Assembly (NCBI GenBank): GCA_947561715.1
Contig: OX387200.1
Coordinates: 2,544,501-2,608,500, forward strand
Source: Ascidia mentula
Lineage: Eukaryota; Chordata; Ascidiacea; Phlebobranchia; Ascidiidae
Length of the DNA stretch: 64,000 bases
Direction: 5' to 3'
Below, piece after piece: positions 26,237 to 37,516 of this stretch (its first letter is position 1; each line of letters starts with the position of its first letter). The notes below the pieces were generated by a model. The model ran no database searches. It was not told where the DNA came from and saw only the letters and a list, made by a program, of their open reading frames with translations. The position numbers were made by a program, and so were the translations under genes.

Positions 26237-26326
26237 AATATCAACGTTTCGGTTGCTATGCAGCAGCCTTCACCAGAATGTACTTGCATATAACGAAGGC
26301 TGCATGGCAACCGAAACGTCGATATT
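26237..26326. repeat. Foldback repeat, GAAGGCTGC..GCAACCGAAACG family
   Basis: The left arm 26237-26271 and right arm 26295-26326 are inverted copies; both contain CGTTTCGGTTGC or its complement. A second copy at 37423-37516 has a longer right arm (GCTGCTGCATGGCAACC). Each arm resembles CTGGTGAAGG..CCGAAACG, a decayed hammerhead-like core. Confidence 0.75.
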
Positions 26327-27065
26327 TACAAATAAAATTGCGCCTTTATGGCATTGATTGTTTCTTTTTAAAGCAGTGATCTGCAAATGGTTATAAATAC
26401 TTTGGATAGCTACAATAAAACCTTTGCCTGTAACGTTTTCTTGAGCTTGCAGTTACACAAGATAATGTACACTACTTGTTTTTCTTGCAATCATCGCTTG
26501 TGTTGGTGAATGTTCAACTACGTACGTCACAGATATAAAGTGTTGAGTTTGCGGCAAGCAGAACTAATAGCAGTGAAACCGTTATGTTTCTACAAGGTCG
26601 CGAGACATCAGAAATATTTTTGGGGGTTGCGCCAAGAAGCATTGCTGGCGGAACCCTTTCCTAAATTATTGGAGGTTTCAAAACGTGGAATTAGCATAAA
26701 GAAAACAACAGTGTTTACTTTAACATGACGTTTTGTAACCGTACGGATATTCAAATGTCACGCAAGGACATTCAACTTCCAGAGACTGGGGATGAACAAA
26801 AAATAGTTTGTTTAAATCGAGACAACCTTTGCCTGCATGTTTGGATCCAATGTGAGTATAGAGTTCTGTAGCCCAATAGATTTGTGGAAACTTTCGAGAA
26901 TGCGTCTGTACACAACCCTTATCGACGCACAACTAAGCTGCACCAAACTGCACAAAACAACATGGTTTATAACCAAGGCGCTTGTTCACAGTTTAAAGAT
27001 AATATTTGTGCTGTATGTGCTTAGGTATAAATATGTAGGGTGAAAAATTGTGTTTCCTCGTCGCG

Positions 27066-30000
27066 ATGGCCAAGATCTGGTTTTCCGGCTTCTTCGCGCT
27101 CACCTTCGCACTGCTGTGGTACCGATATTTCCTCTGTGATGTCGAAACTTTGCCAGGAGCAACGATATCAGAGGACTGGGAAGACATTTTGGAAGGCGCG
27201 AAAAACCACTCACTGTACGAGAAAAAGGTCGTCATGGTAACCGAAGGTGTGCACGTGGCGATGAACTTCGCTTTGGCAAATGTGATCATGATTGAAGGTA
27301 AGTTTTTACCATCAAGCCCAGTCTAAATGTAAACGAAATATACTTGTTCAAAGTTCGATCAGTGGCAAACCTGACCTACATTGTTCTTTCTATTTGCATG
27401 ACTCAAAACAAGATTGATCCTTTTACAATAACCCCTGGCTTGTTGACTTACATCTTGTCGTAAACTGTCGCAATTTTTAATGACCTCTCCCCCAATCGAG
27501 TGCAAACGTTAATCGACTACACGCCAACGTTTGTCAAACATCCACAAGTTCCTGGCATGCAACAAGCAACATAATTTGCTGCAATGACTTCGGAGTAACA
27601 GAATTGCGATGCATTTCCCACATTTTATACAAGACACCACACTTGCTTTACACAATGTTATAAGGAGCTACTGCTATGTTACTTCAAACATCATGTTTAT
27701 TTTCTATACATCAATCCTATATAGATGCTAAAATGGAAAAAACTTTAAACAAGCAGTAGCATTTTTATATGGTCACTGGTTTCCGCTGCAAATGCATTTG
27801 GAATCCAATTTTGTTCAGGTGACGATGGAATCATAATTGTGGACACAACAGAAAATCCAGAAGCTCTCGAGGAAATTATGATGAAATTCCGCATGATTAC
27901 GAGAAAACGTATTGAGGCGGTGATATTAACACATTTCCATCCAGGTATGTATGCTGCTTGTATAAACATAGACAATTTAACATGGCTTGTAGCAGGACAA
28001 AAACGTAGTGGGGCCAAATTTTTTTCAGACCTAAAGAGAGCAAAACTCATGTTTTACAGAAACTTGGTCACATTTTGGAAATTTGGAAAAAAACACAAAC
28101 TTGCTGTGAAGTTTGTTTCTTTTATCTTTGTACAACCCAAGGATGCCGATAAGGTTTTCTGCTAGGTTTATGGGTCGGGCGATCAATGCGGCAACGGAGG
28201 GTTTCACAAACTTTCAATTTGTAAAGCCCTGGTTTTGCGTACAGATTTTGAAGGCAGCATGAACCCTTTGGCTGCTTCCTGGCCAACCTATATTCGTGTA
28301 TACGGAGAAAGAATTAGTGACGTGACTTATACTCTTAAAATCTATATTGTGGATTTGCCGCTGACATAATTAATGAATCATATTTTGTGCTTAAGACAAT
28401 GTTTGAACAAGCCCAAAACTCTTTGCAGATCACATACGGGGCTTGGATTGGTTTTTAAAATACGCCGATCGTCCTGTTAAAGTATTCGCACACAAGCTGA
28501 CAGCACAAGAAATATCAAAGGGAGGTGAGTGCATCGAGTGAATCACATACACCACAACCAGTCTATTATATGATGACTAATTCAAACATTATATCATCAC
28601 TAAGCTGTGACAATTGCTTCACAATAACACAAACATTACCGTATTAATGCTATCTACACAGTGTCCGAAAACACATGCGAGGATATGAAATTGTTTCGCA
28701 AAACAACAAGTTATTTGGTGATGGGATCTTTGTAAACTCATTGCTGTACGAGCTCTATAAGCAAATTGATGTTGATTATGCGGTCTTACTACCTATAAGT
28801 TGAAAATCTTGGAGGACGTAACACCGATGAACAAGACATTTATTGTTCCCTAATTCAACCAAGCGTATTTTCAGTCATAACTGCCCCAGACCGCATTCGA
28901 CGAGCGATCAAACAATTCGGTGTCGGACTCAACAAAAAGGCGACAAGTAAAGTTCCCGGTCCGAAACTAAGGATCGGAAAGTCAGATTTCGTCGTCCCAC
29001 GTCCAACACATCTGGTGGATGACTTTCTCGAAACCACGGTTTCAGGTGATTGGGATTTGTGGTTTGTTTGTTTGTACGAACGAACAAATGTCTCCAAATC
29101 AAATTTAAACTGAGTGCGCGGCAATCTGGTATATTTTGAATGAAAATATCCGCAGTTCTCGTCGTCTTTCACATTCACTGTCAGTATATATTTTTTTTCA
29201 AAAGAGATGTTTTCATCCGCCAGGTGTCAGACTTCAACTAGTTCACGTTCCCAGTGAGACTGTGGACCACATCGCTGTTTGGATTCCCGACAAAAGCGTC
29301 CTTCTCCCAGCCGACATGGTATACGGGGCTTTCCCTAATATCGCTCCGGTCAGAGGGGACTTCCCCAGAAGTGCGGTGGACTGGTTCACGAGCATCGACC
29401 GTGTTCGCCACTTGAACCCAGAGTTTCTGGTTCCGAATCACATGGGCCATATCGAAGGCCGCGATAAGGTTTTTGAGTTCTTGACCAACTACAGGGATGC
29501 GATTCAGTTCGTACACGACCAAACCGTCCGTCTCACTAACCAAGGCTTGCACGTGAGCGACATCGTGCGGCAAGTGAAGTTGCCACCTTCCCTTGTCAGT
29601 AAATCGTATTTGCAAGGATATTATGGAACGGTGGAGTGGACAGTCAGGGCAATACACGCCAACTACACGGGCTGGTTTAGCGGAGAGGCTCACGAGCTTA
29701 ACCCACTCACAATAAAAGAAAGAGCAGAGAAAATGAGAGAGCTACTAGAAGAAGGCGCAAGTGACGGTGGAGGCGTGGATTCTATGATTCGAAATTCTCA
29801 TGCGAATTCTAAAAAATCTTTGGAAAATTTCGATAAAACTGGTGAATTTCTATTTATCGAGAGTCAGTGGGCGCTAGAGGTCGCAAACACTGCACTTGTA
29901 CTCTCGCAAGAGGGCAGCACGGAGCACGAACGAGCGAAGAAGGCAAAGATAGATGCTCTCGTCATCATGGCTCGATATTCCGTCAGTATGACAGCGAAGA

Positions 30001-30416
30001 ATTATTATCTTACGTGCGCTGCTGAGCTCGATGGGAGTTTCAACCCACCTGATGTGAGACCAGCGAGAAAGATAGCTATTAACAAAGTTAATATTGAGGA
30101 CCTTTTGAAAGCTTTCACCAGAGGAGTTAATCCGGAAAAATGCGACTCGTTTGTTCAAATTACCGCTTTATTGCACTTCATCGACCTGAAGCGGACATTT
30201 GGGTTGCTGTTACGAAACTGCGTCATCGAATTCGTCAACGACAAAGCGCGCATCCCGAAAACCTTCGATGTTAAAATAAAGATGACGTCACAATTGTGGC
30301 GCGATTTCGCGAACAATGAACGTAGCAGAGTTGCTGCGTATTTAGGGGGGGAGATCCAGGCGGAGGGTGACTGGTTGAAGTTTAAACAAATAACAAGCAT
30401 GATGAACTTGGAGTAA
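27066..30416 (+). CDS. Alkylsulfatase-like MBL-fold hydrolase, paralog B
   Basis: Five exons: 27066-27297, 27819-27944, 28429-28524, 28875-29045 and 29224-30416, encoding 605 residues. Exon sizes match gene A (exons 2 and 3 are identical in length: 126 and 96 nt). Domains: signal-anchor (about 4-24, FSGFFALTFALLWYRYFL); MBL core with T-H116-F-H118-P-D120-H121; LVPNHMG as the likely further His ligand; dimerisation region; SCP2-like tail. The start is the ATG at 27066, which begins the hydrophobic anchor; no earlier ATG lies in this frame. The AATAAA overlapping the stop (30416-30421) may be the polyA signal. A block inside exon 5 is nearly identical to gene A while its flanks are diverged. 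Like A, it is probably a membrane-bound sulfate ester hydrolase; activity and substrate are unproven. Confidence 0.85.
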
Positions 30417-31646
30417 ATAAATCAATTCGGAGCCTTTTTGATAATTACTATGCAAAAAGCTGTGTTTTATTTCGAGGTGGAGATATAAGTGAACAATTAA
30501 TCCAAACCCAACCACGATTTTATGGATTTTTTTATGATTTCAATGATCACTATTGACTCATTTGCTTGGAACGTCAATGATTTAATTTTCGAGCTTTTGC
30601 CTTTAGAGTTTTGTCGTGCATGGAACGGATAGTTTAGAAGCCGCCATTAGTAACCGCTGCGCAAACCTGTGGCGGACGTGATTATTTGCTCATTAACACA
30701 TTTTAATGTATTGCACATTCTGCTAATCGCCCTAATAATTTTATTGGTTCATACTTTTCTACCTTTGTGTATGTTGTGTTTTTGTTACAATAAAAAAGTT
30801 TAAACTAAAACAGGCGACAAATGTATGGAAGTCGATTTCCACCAAAATAATTATTTCTTAATGGATTTAATAAAACTCAGTAATAAAATTGATTTATCTT
30901 TGGTTTAATTTTTCAGATCTCGCTCCGACTTGTCAGGAAAAAGTGGCTGATCCAGCTTGTATGCGAAGCCATGTCTGCGATGGCTGTAAAACTAAAGGTT
31001 TTATCAAAAACTAATGCAAAGCGATCGAGCGATGGATTACTTGAATGGGACACAACATATCAAAAATTAAGCACGTTTAGTGTCAAAGACATTCATCAAA
31101 CTTGAAAAAATGCAGGCATGTCAATAGACGGAACAGTACAGTGGCAAATGCATTTAAATTCACTAGCCAGAAAACGTACACAGCGGGTTTACTAGCAGCA
31201 GGGAACCATCGAATGTCGAACAATATACTTACCAGCAAGAAATGAGTGCCCGACTCGACGAGCCTCGGCATTTCTACATAGGTACCTATTGTTTGAGTGC
31301 GTGGAAGTTTCTTGTTCAAAATAAAATGATTAGTTATTGTAGATAGCGTTCTTTACAGCAGTGTTTCTTAAACTGTTCGTGTGTGTCGTTTCAAAGTTCA
31401 ATGGCGTCGCGTAACCAATTCGCATTTCAAAAATATGGATTTTTTCATAATAATGGAGGCAAATAAAAAGTTTTATCGGTCTCCTGCGACTGACAATTAT
31501 AAACATGAAAAAAAAACGTCAAGATTATTTCATGGTGGGTGCATCGGAAGTGCCGTGTTAGGATCAAAACTGCAGTAAAGGAAAGGGTTTAAAGGCACAG
31601 AAGTTTAGAACCTTGATAGTGAACGAATGAGAACAACGAAAGTTAT
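30417..31646. other. Intergenic between gene B and FUT1; start of segmental duplication
   Basis: The genes converge here. The first FUT-bearing duplicated segment begins near 30640. A SINE 3'-end fragment lies at 30914-30960. The block 31350-31600 is a repeat of 38010-38250. No exon recognised. Confidence 0.5.
30914..30960 (+). repeat. SINE 3' fragment
   Basis: CAGATCTCGCTCCGACTTGT, then caggaaaaagtggctgatcc and agcttg, matches the internal part of the tRNA-like SINE at 34452-35358. The remainder is diverged. Confidence 0.7.
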
Positions 31647-34600
31647 CTAAGGTTGGTAACACGCTTCGACCTCCCTGCCGAAAAAATCCTGCCATATATC
31701 CGGGATCACTTTTCGAGATGTGAGGTGATCCCCGTTTCGTAGTTTTTTACAAAGATGACAGAATCCCATCACTTGGAAGTCCGCGAATACGTTGGACACG
31801 TGATCGCCCTCTACCGCTCCCTCGCGGAAATTAAAAATCGGGTAAAAGCCGGGCATCGTCCACCACCTGTAGATTGGTTAACATGTTGATTTTAGCAAAA
31901 AATAACAACAATATTGCTCATTATTAGATGAAAGTCTATGCTATTGAAAACTCCTGCACTGATCATAAGCAGGCGAAATGCACATATATCAATAGTTTGT
32001 TGCTGATGCTGCCAGGCATACTACTTTTAATTACTGAACATATATATCAAACTACGACCTTGTATTAAGATAAACGACTTAGAATTTCTACTGAGATCAT
32101 ACAAAGGATGTTGGCCCCATCCCTAAAATTTGCCCTTAAAGGAACATGTATGTTGCCAATATACATATATATTTCGCCATATTTAAATCAGACAGAAATA
32201 CCTGAAATATTCCTTGTACGCAACATCATTTGTCTCAAGTTTTCTCAGGTAGTCAGCAAGTCGTTTCGGATCGTTGTCGAAATCTTCCAAATGTATGAAG
32301 GAATTTGGAGGGGCTAATCTCTCGACGTTGGCTTTATCCAAGCCAAACACTACAGGGACAGTCCCGGCGTACAATGCATTGTACCAGAACTTCTCTGTGA
32401 TGTAATCTTTGCACTTGAATGTGTTTTCAAAGGCAAAGTAGAATCTGCCGATACAAGGTTTCTGTTTCACACCAATGTTGCTAAGTCAAGGGTGGTTGCA
32501 TTCAAAGCAATCCAAAGTCCAACCTTTTTTTAGCAATATAAACTTTTAACAGCACTTGCGATAAAGTCATAACCCTAGTTTCGCCGGACTTACGCTTACC
32601 TGTACTTCTGCAAAGTCTTAAAATATTTTCGTGGTTCATAAGGAAGGTTCTTCTTCGCACAAGCGCCGAACATATCAAATTTATATCCACCCTCACTAGT
32701 AATCCGCTTTGCAAATTTCATCCGCGTGACGGCGCCCTTGACCACGTCACAATCGCTTACCAGCCAGGCTGCTCCTTTCGTTTTATTCTGCAAACAAAAC
32801 AACATATATTTAAGGGGGAACAATAAGGTGGAAAAAACAAAATTTTTGATTTCTGTTCACAAAGGTTCACATCGCACAAATAAAACGTAGTTTTATTTCT
32901 ACAATTTGACAAGTTATGAACACAACTCACGGATTTCCTCATAATTCTGAGTAAATGACAATGTTAATAACAATCCGGGTCAGTCTCTTTATACTCAGAA
33001 TTGAAAAGTTATGTCTTATGTAAAAAAAAACATTATGCTTTACCTTGATCAATACATTAAACATATAATCGAATTCCTGTTCTGTCGTGTATTGCTGCAG
33101 TTCATTAATCGAAGACTCGTTGCCCCTGAAAAAAAACTACTGGGTAACTTCAAACTGATACTAGATAGTCTATGGCAAAAATACACACGTAAAGTCATGA
33201 GCATTTTTACTGACAAATTCGAATAATAGTCAAGATTGCGATACTTATGTCTAAATGAATCTTGAAATAAAATTTGATCCACCATCAACAATTTTTTCGG
33301 TTGTATCAAGCTTTTGAATGTGATATTTTGTAACAATTGATATCCGAATCGCAAAAACTATAAGCCGAATCACAGCGTGCAAGACATACTGGTAATGGTT
33401 TTGAAAAAAGTTAAAGGAAAATCAAAACTTCCAAAACACCATATTGACCGCTTCAACTCCATTAACGGCGATCTCAGAGAGATTGACGTTTCATGAACTG
33501 CTATCAACACGACGATGTTGCAGGAGCAACCACAGCTCGTTTGAACGTGCCCTTTTTCCCTTGTTTTGCGCTTGTTCTATTTATCACATTGTTTTGCATT
33601 CATTTACCACATTTTATAATTTGTTCATATCATAGGAGCAGTATGTGCCAAACGCAACCCTGTTACTCACACAAGATATAAATTTTACTCGGATTTTTCG
33701 AACAGGCTTTGGTTTGAAATATATGTGGTCGTTGTGGAATTTTGGTGGGAGGTTTCACTATCAGCATCGGGTAGGCGCGTTTGGGTCGTGTTACGCTAGG
33801 CACACAACCCCTGACGCTCAATATGCGATTTGTGAAGCTTTAAATTCGCTACGTAACGTTATTTCTAATTTGTGGTTACAGAAACTTGAATGTTACGTTT
33901 ATGTGTTGATGTCGAATAACATTTTGTTTTCTAAGATAATTTGCATTACTTGACACTTACAGACATGTCGACAGCATAGTTCGCATTGTTTTGACCTACA
34001 AAAACCCTCATCAGTGCAGTCGTTGACTGACAACTATGACAATACCCAGGCACACTTAACTGGATAACCCCCAAGACGATACTCTGTCACTAGCTGCACT
34101 GTCGTGGCTCAGTTTTAATCATGTTTATGTCTCAAGGTACTTTCAGTCTTGTGGTTACCTCCCTACTCTGTGAAGGAACCAATCTCTCGCGCTGTGAGGC
34201 ATCAGGGAGTTTATGACGTCAGAATCGGAACGGTAGTGCATTGACCAGTTGTAGAAATTCTCGTAACCGTGCAGATTACGACGATGGAAGTTGTTAACTG
34301 ACCAACCGCTCTCCCCACACCACCAAGCGAAAACTTGGTTTGGACGCCTGCGTGACAATGCGTGAAAGTGTTAAAGTCGATTATATTCAACTCCTATATT
34401 GGGTAAATATTTATGTGTTCATTAGACTCAATCCTAAGGTGTCCTATAGTACAACGCAGAAGTAATGCCATGCTTACGCATAGCAAGGCGGGATCGCCCC
34501 AATGCGCAAGCCCTTTATATTTGGCGATCACAGCTCTAATATTCTGATCATAAGGTTCACAGGCTTCGCCGCCAAGGCATTGCAGCCAAGCTGGATCAGC

Positions 34601-36443
34601 CACATTTTCCGACAAGTCGGAGCGAGATCTGAAAAATCAAGCTCCCGGTTAGGTTTGAACTCACGACCCTGGGCTAACCAGGCCCAACGCTCTACAAACT
34701 GAGCTACAGGAGCTCAGTGGCTTCACGTGGTATATTGTGGCCAAGACACTGGTGCGCAAGCGCACAACTTGTCAGGCGACCTTCACATGCGTAGAGGATC
34801 TCCACCACCGTAATCAGACAACGCAGAAGTAATGCCATGCTTACGCATAGCAAGGCGGGATCGCCCCACTGCGCAGGCCCTTTATATTTGGCGATCACAG
34901 CTCTAATATTCTGATCATAAGGTTCACAGGCTTCGCAGCCAAGGCATTGCAGCCAAGCTGGATCAGCCACTTTTCCCGACAAATTGGAGCGAGATCTGAA
35001 AAATCAAGCTTCCGGTGAGGTTTGAACTCACGGCCTGCGCAGTGGGGCGATCCCACCTAGCTATGCGTAAGCATGGCATTACTTCTGCGTTGTCTGATTA
35101 CGGTGGTAGACATCCTCTACGCATGTGAAGGTCGCCTGACAAGTTGTGCGCTTGCGCACCCGTGTACCTTGGCCACAATATACCCCGTGAAGCCACTGAG
35201 CTCCTGTAGCTTTGGTAGAGCGTTGGGCCTGGTTAGCCCAAGGTCGTGAGTTCAAATCTCACCGGAAGCTTGATTTTTCAGATCTCGCCCGGACTTGTCG
35301 TGAAAGGTGGCTGATCCAGCTTGGCTGCAATGCCTTGGCTGCGAAGCCTGTGAACCTTGTGTCCTATAGTAGTGTTCCAATTTTTGCATTAAAAAAAATA
35401 AAGGCTTTGTAGGATTTTTCATCGATTTTTGGACACCATTATTAAAGTCAAGAGTGTGAAAGTGAAGAGGTTGAACATATCAAGCAATAGCTTCACGTGC
35501 CAGAGGTAATGCGATTAAACAATACACTTCTCTATATAGATGTAAACCTGATTGGGACAAACATTTCTCCATTACATCAAAAATTTATGGGATTTTTCTG
35601 TCAGATTTCAATCAGATTTCAAATGAAGCGTTTCTACCTGTAGCGCATGTACGGGTGATCCCTGCTGTCCGAAAGCGTTGTCTTCTCCATCCAGAACAAC
35701 ACGGCGTCACTGTCGTTGAATCTACTTCGGTCGTTCGTCAATTCGCATCCATTCCCACAGGTGTCGGTGTTCGGCAAAATCCAATTGTGGTTGGGAAACG
35801 TCGGATTCCATAGAAGTATTACTGGTCTTTCTGCAAAGTATAACGCGTTTGTTTTCTGCCGCCACAAAACTCGATGCGACAACTCTGAAGTCATGAATTT
35901 TTTAATTACCTCATAAAAGCAAAACGTTGTGTTTAATTTTGTTTTGCTTTGCATTATTTAATTATAATTCACGTGCAAAAAACTTGGAAATAAACCGGTC
36001 TGAATTCAAAATCCAAGGCTAATATGCTAACCAATTTGGAGCAGACGTTTCAAACTCTACTGCGTTCATCAACAGTGCACAGAAGCAGACAGACAACATC
36101 TGCTTCAGCATTTTTAGCATATTAGCTCTGTCTTTTCAGTTCTGATTAATTATCACTATTTTGCACTTTTTTTCAAGCTGACCTTTTATGGGGTCATGCG
36201 AAGGCCATGGTGTCGTTGTTGTCCTTGGGGTCATCGTCTCTTCTATGGGTATGGTTTGTTTTTCATCAAAATAAGTTAAATCTGAAGAAATAACGACACA
36301 TTCACAGCCCTAGCAGATCGCTGTTTTTACCAGAGATTGCACTCACCATATTGTTGGGCAAACCAAACATCATTCATCCAACCAAGGTAAAAAACTCCCC
36401 CCAAAATTCCGACATACAAGAACACAGTAAACCTACGCAGCAT
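31647..36443 (-). CDS. Alpha-1,3-fucosyltransferase (GT10), copy 1, intact
   Basis: Eight exons on the minus strand: 36443-36347, 36242-36183, 35830-35638, 34347-34159, 33125-33044, 32787-32600, 32480-32202 and 31866-31647, encoding 435 residues. Type II layout: short cytosolic tail, signal-anchor (FTVFLYVGILGGVFYLGW), Thr/Pro-rich stem encoded by the 60-nt exon 2, then the catalytic domain. GT10 hallmarks: PNQVFAWWCGES (119-130), YNWSMHYRSDSD (149-160), GAAWLVSDCD, and FENTFKCKDYITEKFWYNAL (287 on) followed by AGTVPVVFG. The C-terminus YFRWW... ends in ACYQP. The family moves fucose from GDP-fucose to N-acetylglucosamine in Golgi glycans. Two Cys-rich spots (CGNGCEL; CHLC) could form disulfides. 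All joins keep frame. Confidence 0.9.
32956..33003 (+). repeat. Dispersed repeat, TGACAATGTTAATAACAAT family
   Basis: Same family as 12548-12592 and 40659-40708; the block ends TTTATACTCAGAATTG. It lies in FUT1 intron 5. Confidence 0.5.
34641..34715 (-). other. tRNA-Thr(GGT)-like SINE head, minus copy
   Basis: Reads GAGCTCCTGTAGCTCAG, then TTTGTAGAGCG, anticodon arm TGGGC-CTGGTTA-GCCCA (anticodon GGT), GAGTTCAAACC as B box, and AACCGGGAGC at the 3' end. A and B box promoter motifs are recognisable. Embedded in the repeat, so taken as a SINE head and not a working tRNA gene. Confidence 0.7.
35198..35270 (+). other. tRNA-Thr(GGT)-like SINE head, plus copy
   Basis: Same as the minus copy at 34641-34715. 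Anticodon arm TTGGGC-CTGGTTA-GCCCAA; B-box-like GAGTTCAAATC; the A box is damaged (TAGCTTTGGTAGAGCG). The acceptor stem pairs only with a bulge. Confidence 0.7.
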
Positions 36444-37111
36444 GTTGACTAAGGGAGTTAATTCAACATAAATGAACCAAAGCAGAGATAAACGACACAA
36501 CGTTTTTTCAAGATATAGTACAATAACATAATTCCTTTTATAGTGCTATTCCTGCTGCCAGGCAGAAGAGCAATTCCTATTAACAACTCCTTTTGTTTTC
36601 AAGCTGAAGCTGCCTTCAAAATAGGAACCTCTTGACACGTTGAAAAATACAGAATTCTGGCACTTTTGTGTTACATAACATTTGATGAATGTAAATGCAC
36701 TCACAAGCATGTCTGCATTATTTCGTTCGTGTCTTCTTCTTATATCAGTACGACATTATGTAGTTTATCGGCTGCACGTCAACTGCACTGACTTCAGACA
36801 TGCAACGTCAACAAGTAGGTTTGCTAACGTTCAGTAAATATTGACGCACATAAATGCAATGCAACTGACGTATCTAAGGGCTAACTCTTGTGCTCTCGCA
36901 ACAATCCCTTTGTGACAAAAACGTTTCCTGCCGTTGAATGGAAAATACTTCAATATAACTTCCGTTGTGCGACTGACAATCTCCGATGAACCGTGACACA
37001 TCGTTCTATACTGAAGCAATTGCAATGTGGATTGATTCACGGACGATGACGACAAACCAAGATATCTGCGATATACGTAAGAATATAAAAACACGAAGAC
37101 CACTTGCTTGG

Positions 37112-37260
37112 AAAACAGGATCAGCCCGGTTTGCTTAAAAGGAATATACATTTCGCCCTACGGCATCATTGGTTGGTTTCTGTAACCAAGTTCACTTGCA
37201 ACGATGCCCGAAGGGCAAAATGCATTTTCCTTTTAAACAAACCATGCTGATCCTTGTTTT
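37112..37260. repeat. Long foldback, about 59-nt arms
   Basis: The left arm 37112-37170 (aaaacaggatcagcccggtt...) is an inverted, diverged copy of 37201-37260 (...accatgctgatccttgtttt). The duplicate lies at about 44049-44216, and a single related arm at 10268-10345. A MITE-like family. Confidence 0.75.
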
Positions 37261-37422
37261 AAAACAAGTGCTTCTGTTTTGCGTTTAAACAGCGTTTTGC
37301 CATTTTTTTCAGCGATACTGAGAATGGTGTCTAAAAGTAGACAAACAAACCTTTTTCTACTCGTGTACATACTGCTACATTTTGCCAGGTATATTATCAA
37401 TACAAAAAGCAATAACATTAAA

Positions 37423-37516
37423 AATATCAACGTTTCGGTTGCTATGCAGCAGCCTTCACCAGAATGTACTTGCATATGACGAAGGCTGCTGCATGGCAAC
37501 CGAAACGTCGATATTT
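37423..37516. repeat. Foldback repeat, second copy of the 26237-26326 family
   Basis: Arms 37423-37456 and 37481-37516 are inverted repeats joined by ACCAGAATGTACTTGCATAT. The flanks to about 37705 match 26327-26520. Confidence 0.75.

Larger units (their letters stand above)
24859..27065. other. Intergenic between paralogs A and B
   Basis: A TTTA simple repeat (24915-24940) and a possible polyA signal (25063-25068) follow gene A. The stretch 26205-26520 is nearly identical to 37391-37705 and carries a foldback (26237-26326). No further exon seen. Confidence 0.5.
34439..35371. mobile_element. tRNA-like SINE composite with target-site duplication
   Basis: The 907-bp insert 34452-35358 is bounded by GTGTCCTATAGTA at 34439-34451 and 35359-35371. 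The duplicated FUT2 segment holds the unfilled site (about 41956-41968, GTGCCCTATAGTA). Inside are two minus-oriented units in tandem (period 367 bp, starting CAACGCAGAAGTAATGCC at 34452 and 34819; the second is truncated) and one plus-oriented unit (about 35035-35358). Units carry a tRNA-like head, a conserved body (ctgatccagcttggctgcaa) and a tail ending TACTTCTGCGTT. Confidence 0.85.
30640..37365. repeat. Segmental duplication copy 1 (carries FUT1)
   Basis: Nearly colinear with 37750-44320, exons and introns alike. Differences: copy 1 has extra sequence at 30720-31178, about 190 bp at 33779-33967, and the SINE composite 34452-35358. Copy 2 has the 39105-40230 insertion and about 320 bp at 43688-44007. 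Confidence 0.85.

Noticed and set aside
35198..35270. Possible functional tRNA-Thr gene
   Set aside because: Part of a multi-copy SINE with a bulged acceptor stem, damaged A box and U at position 37; the sister copies carry the same body and tail.
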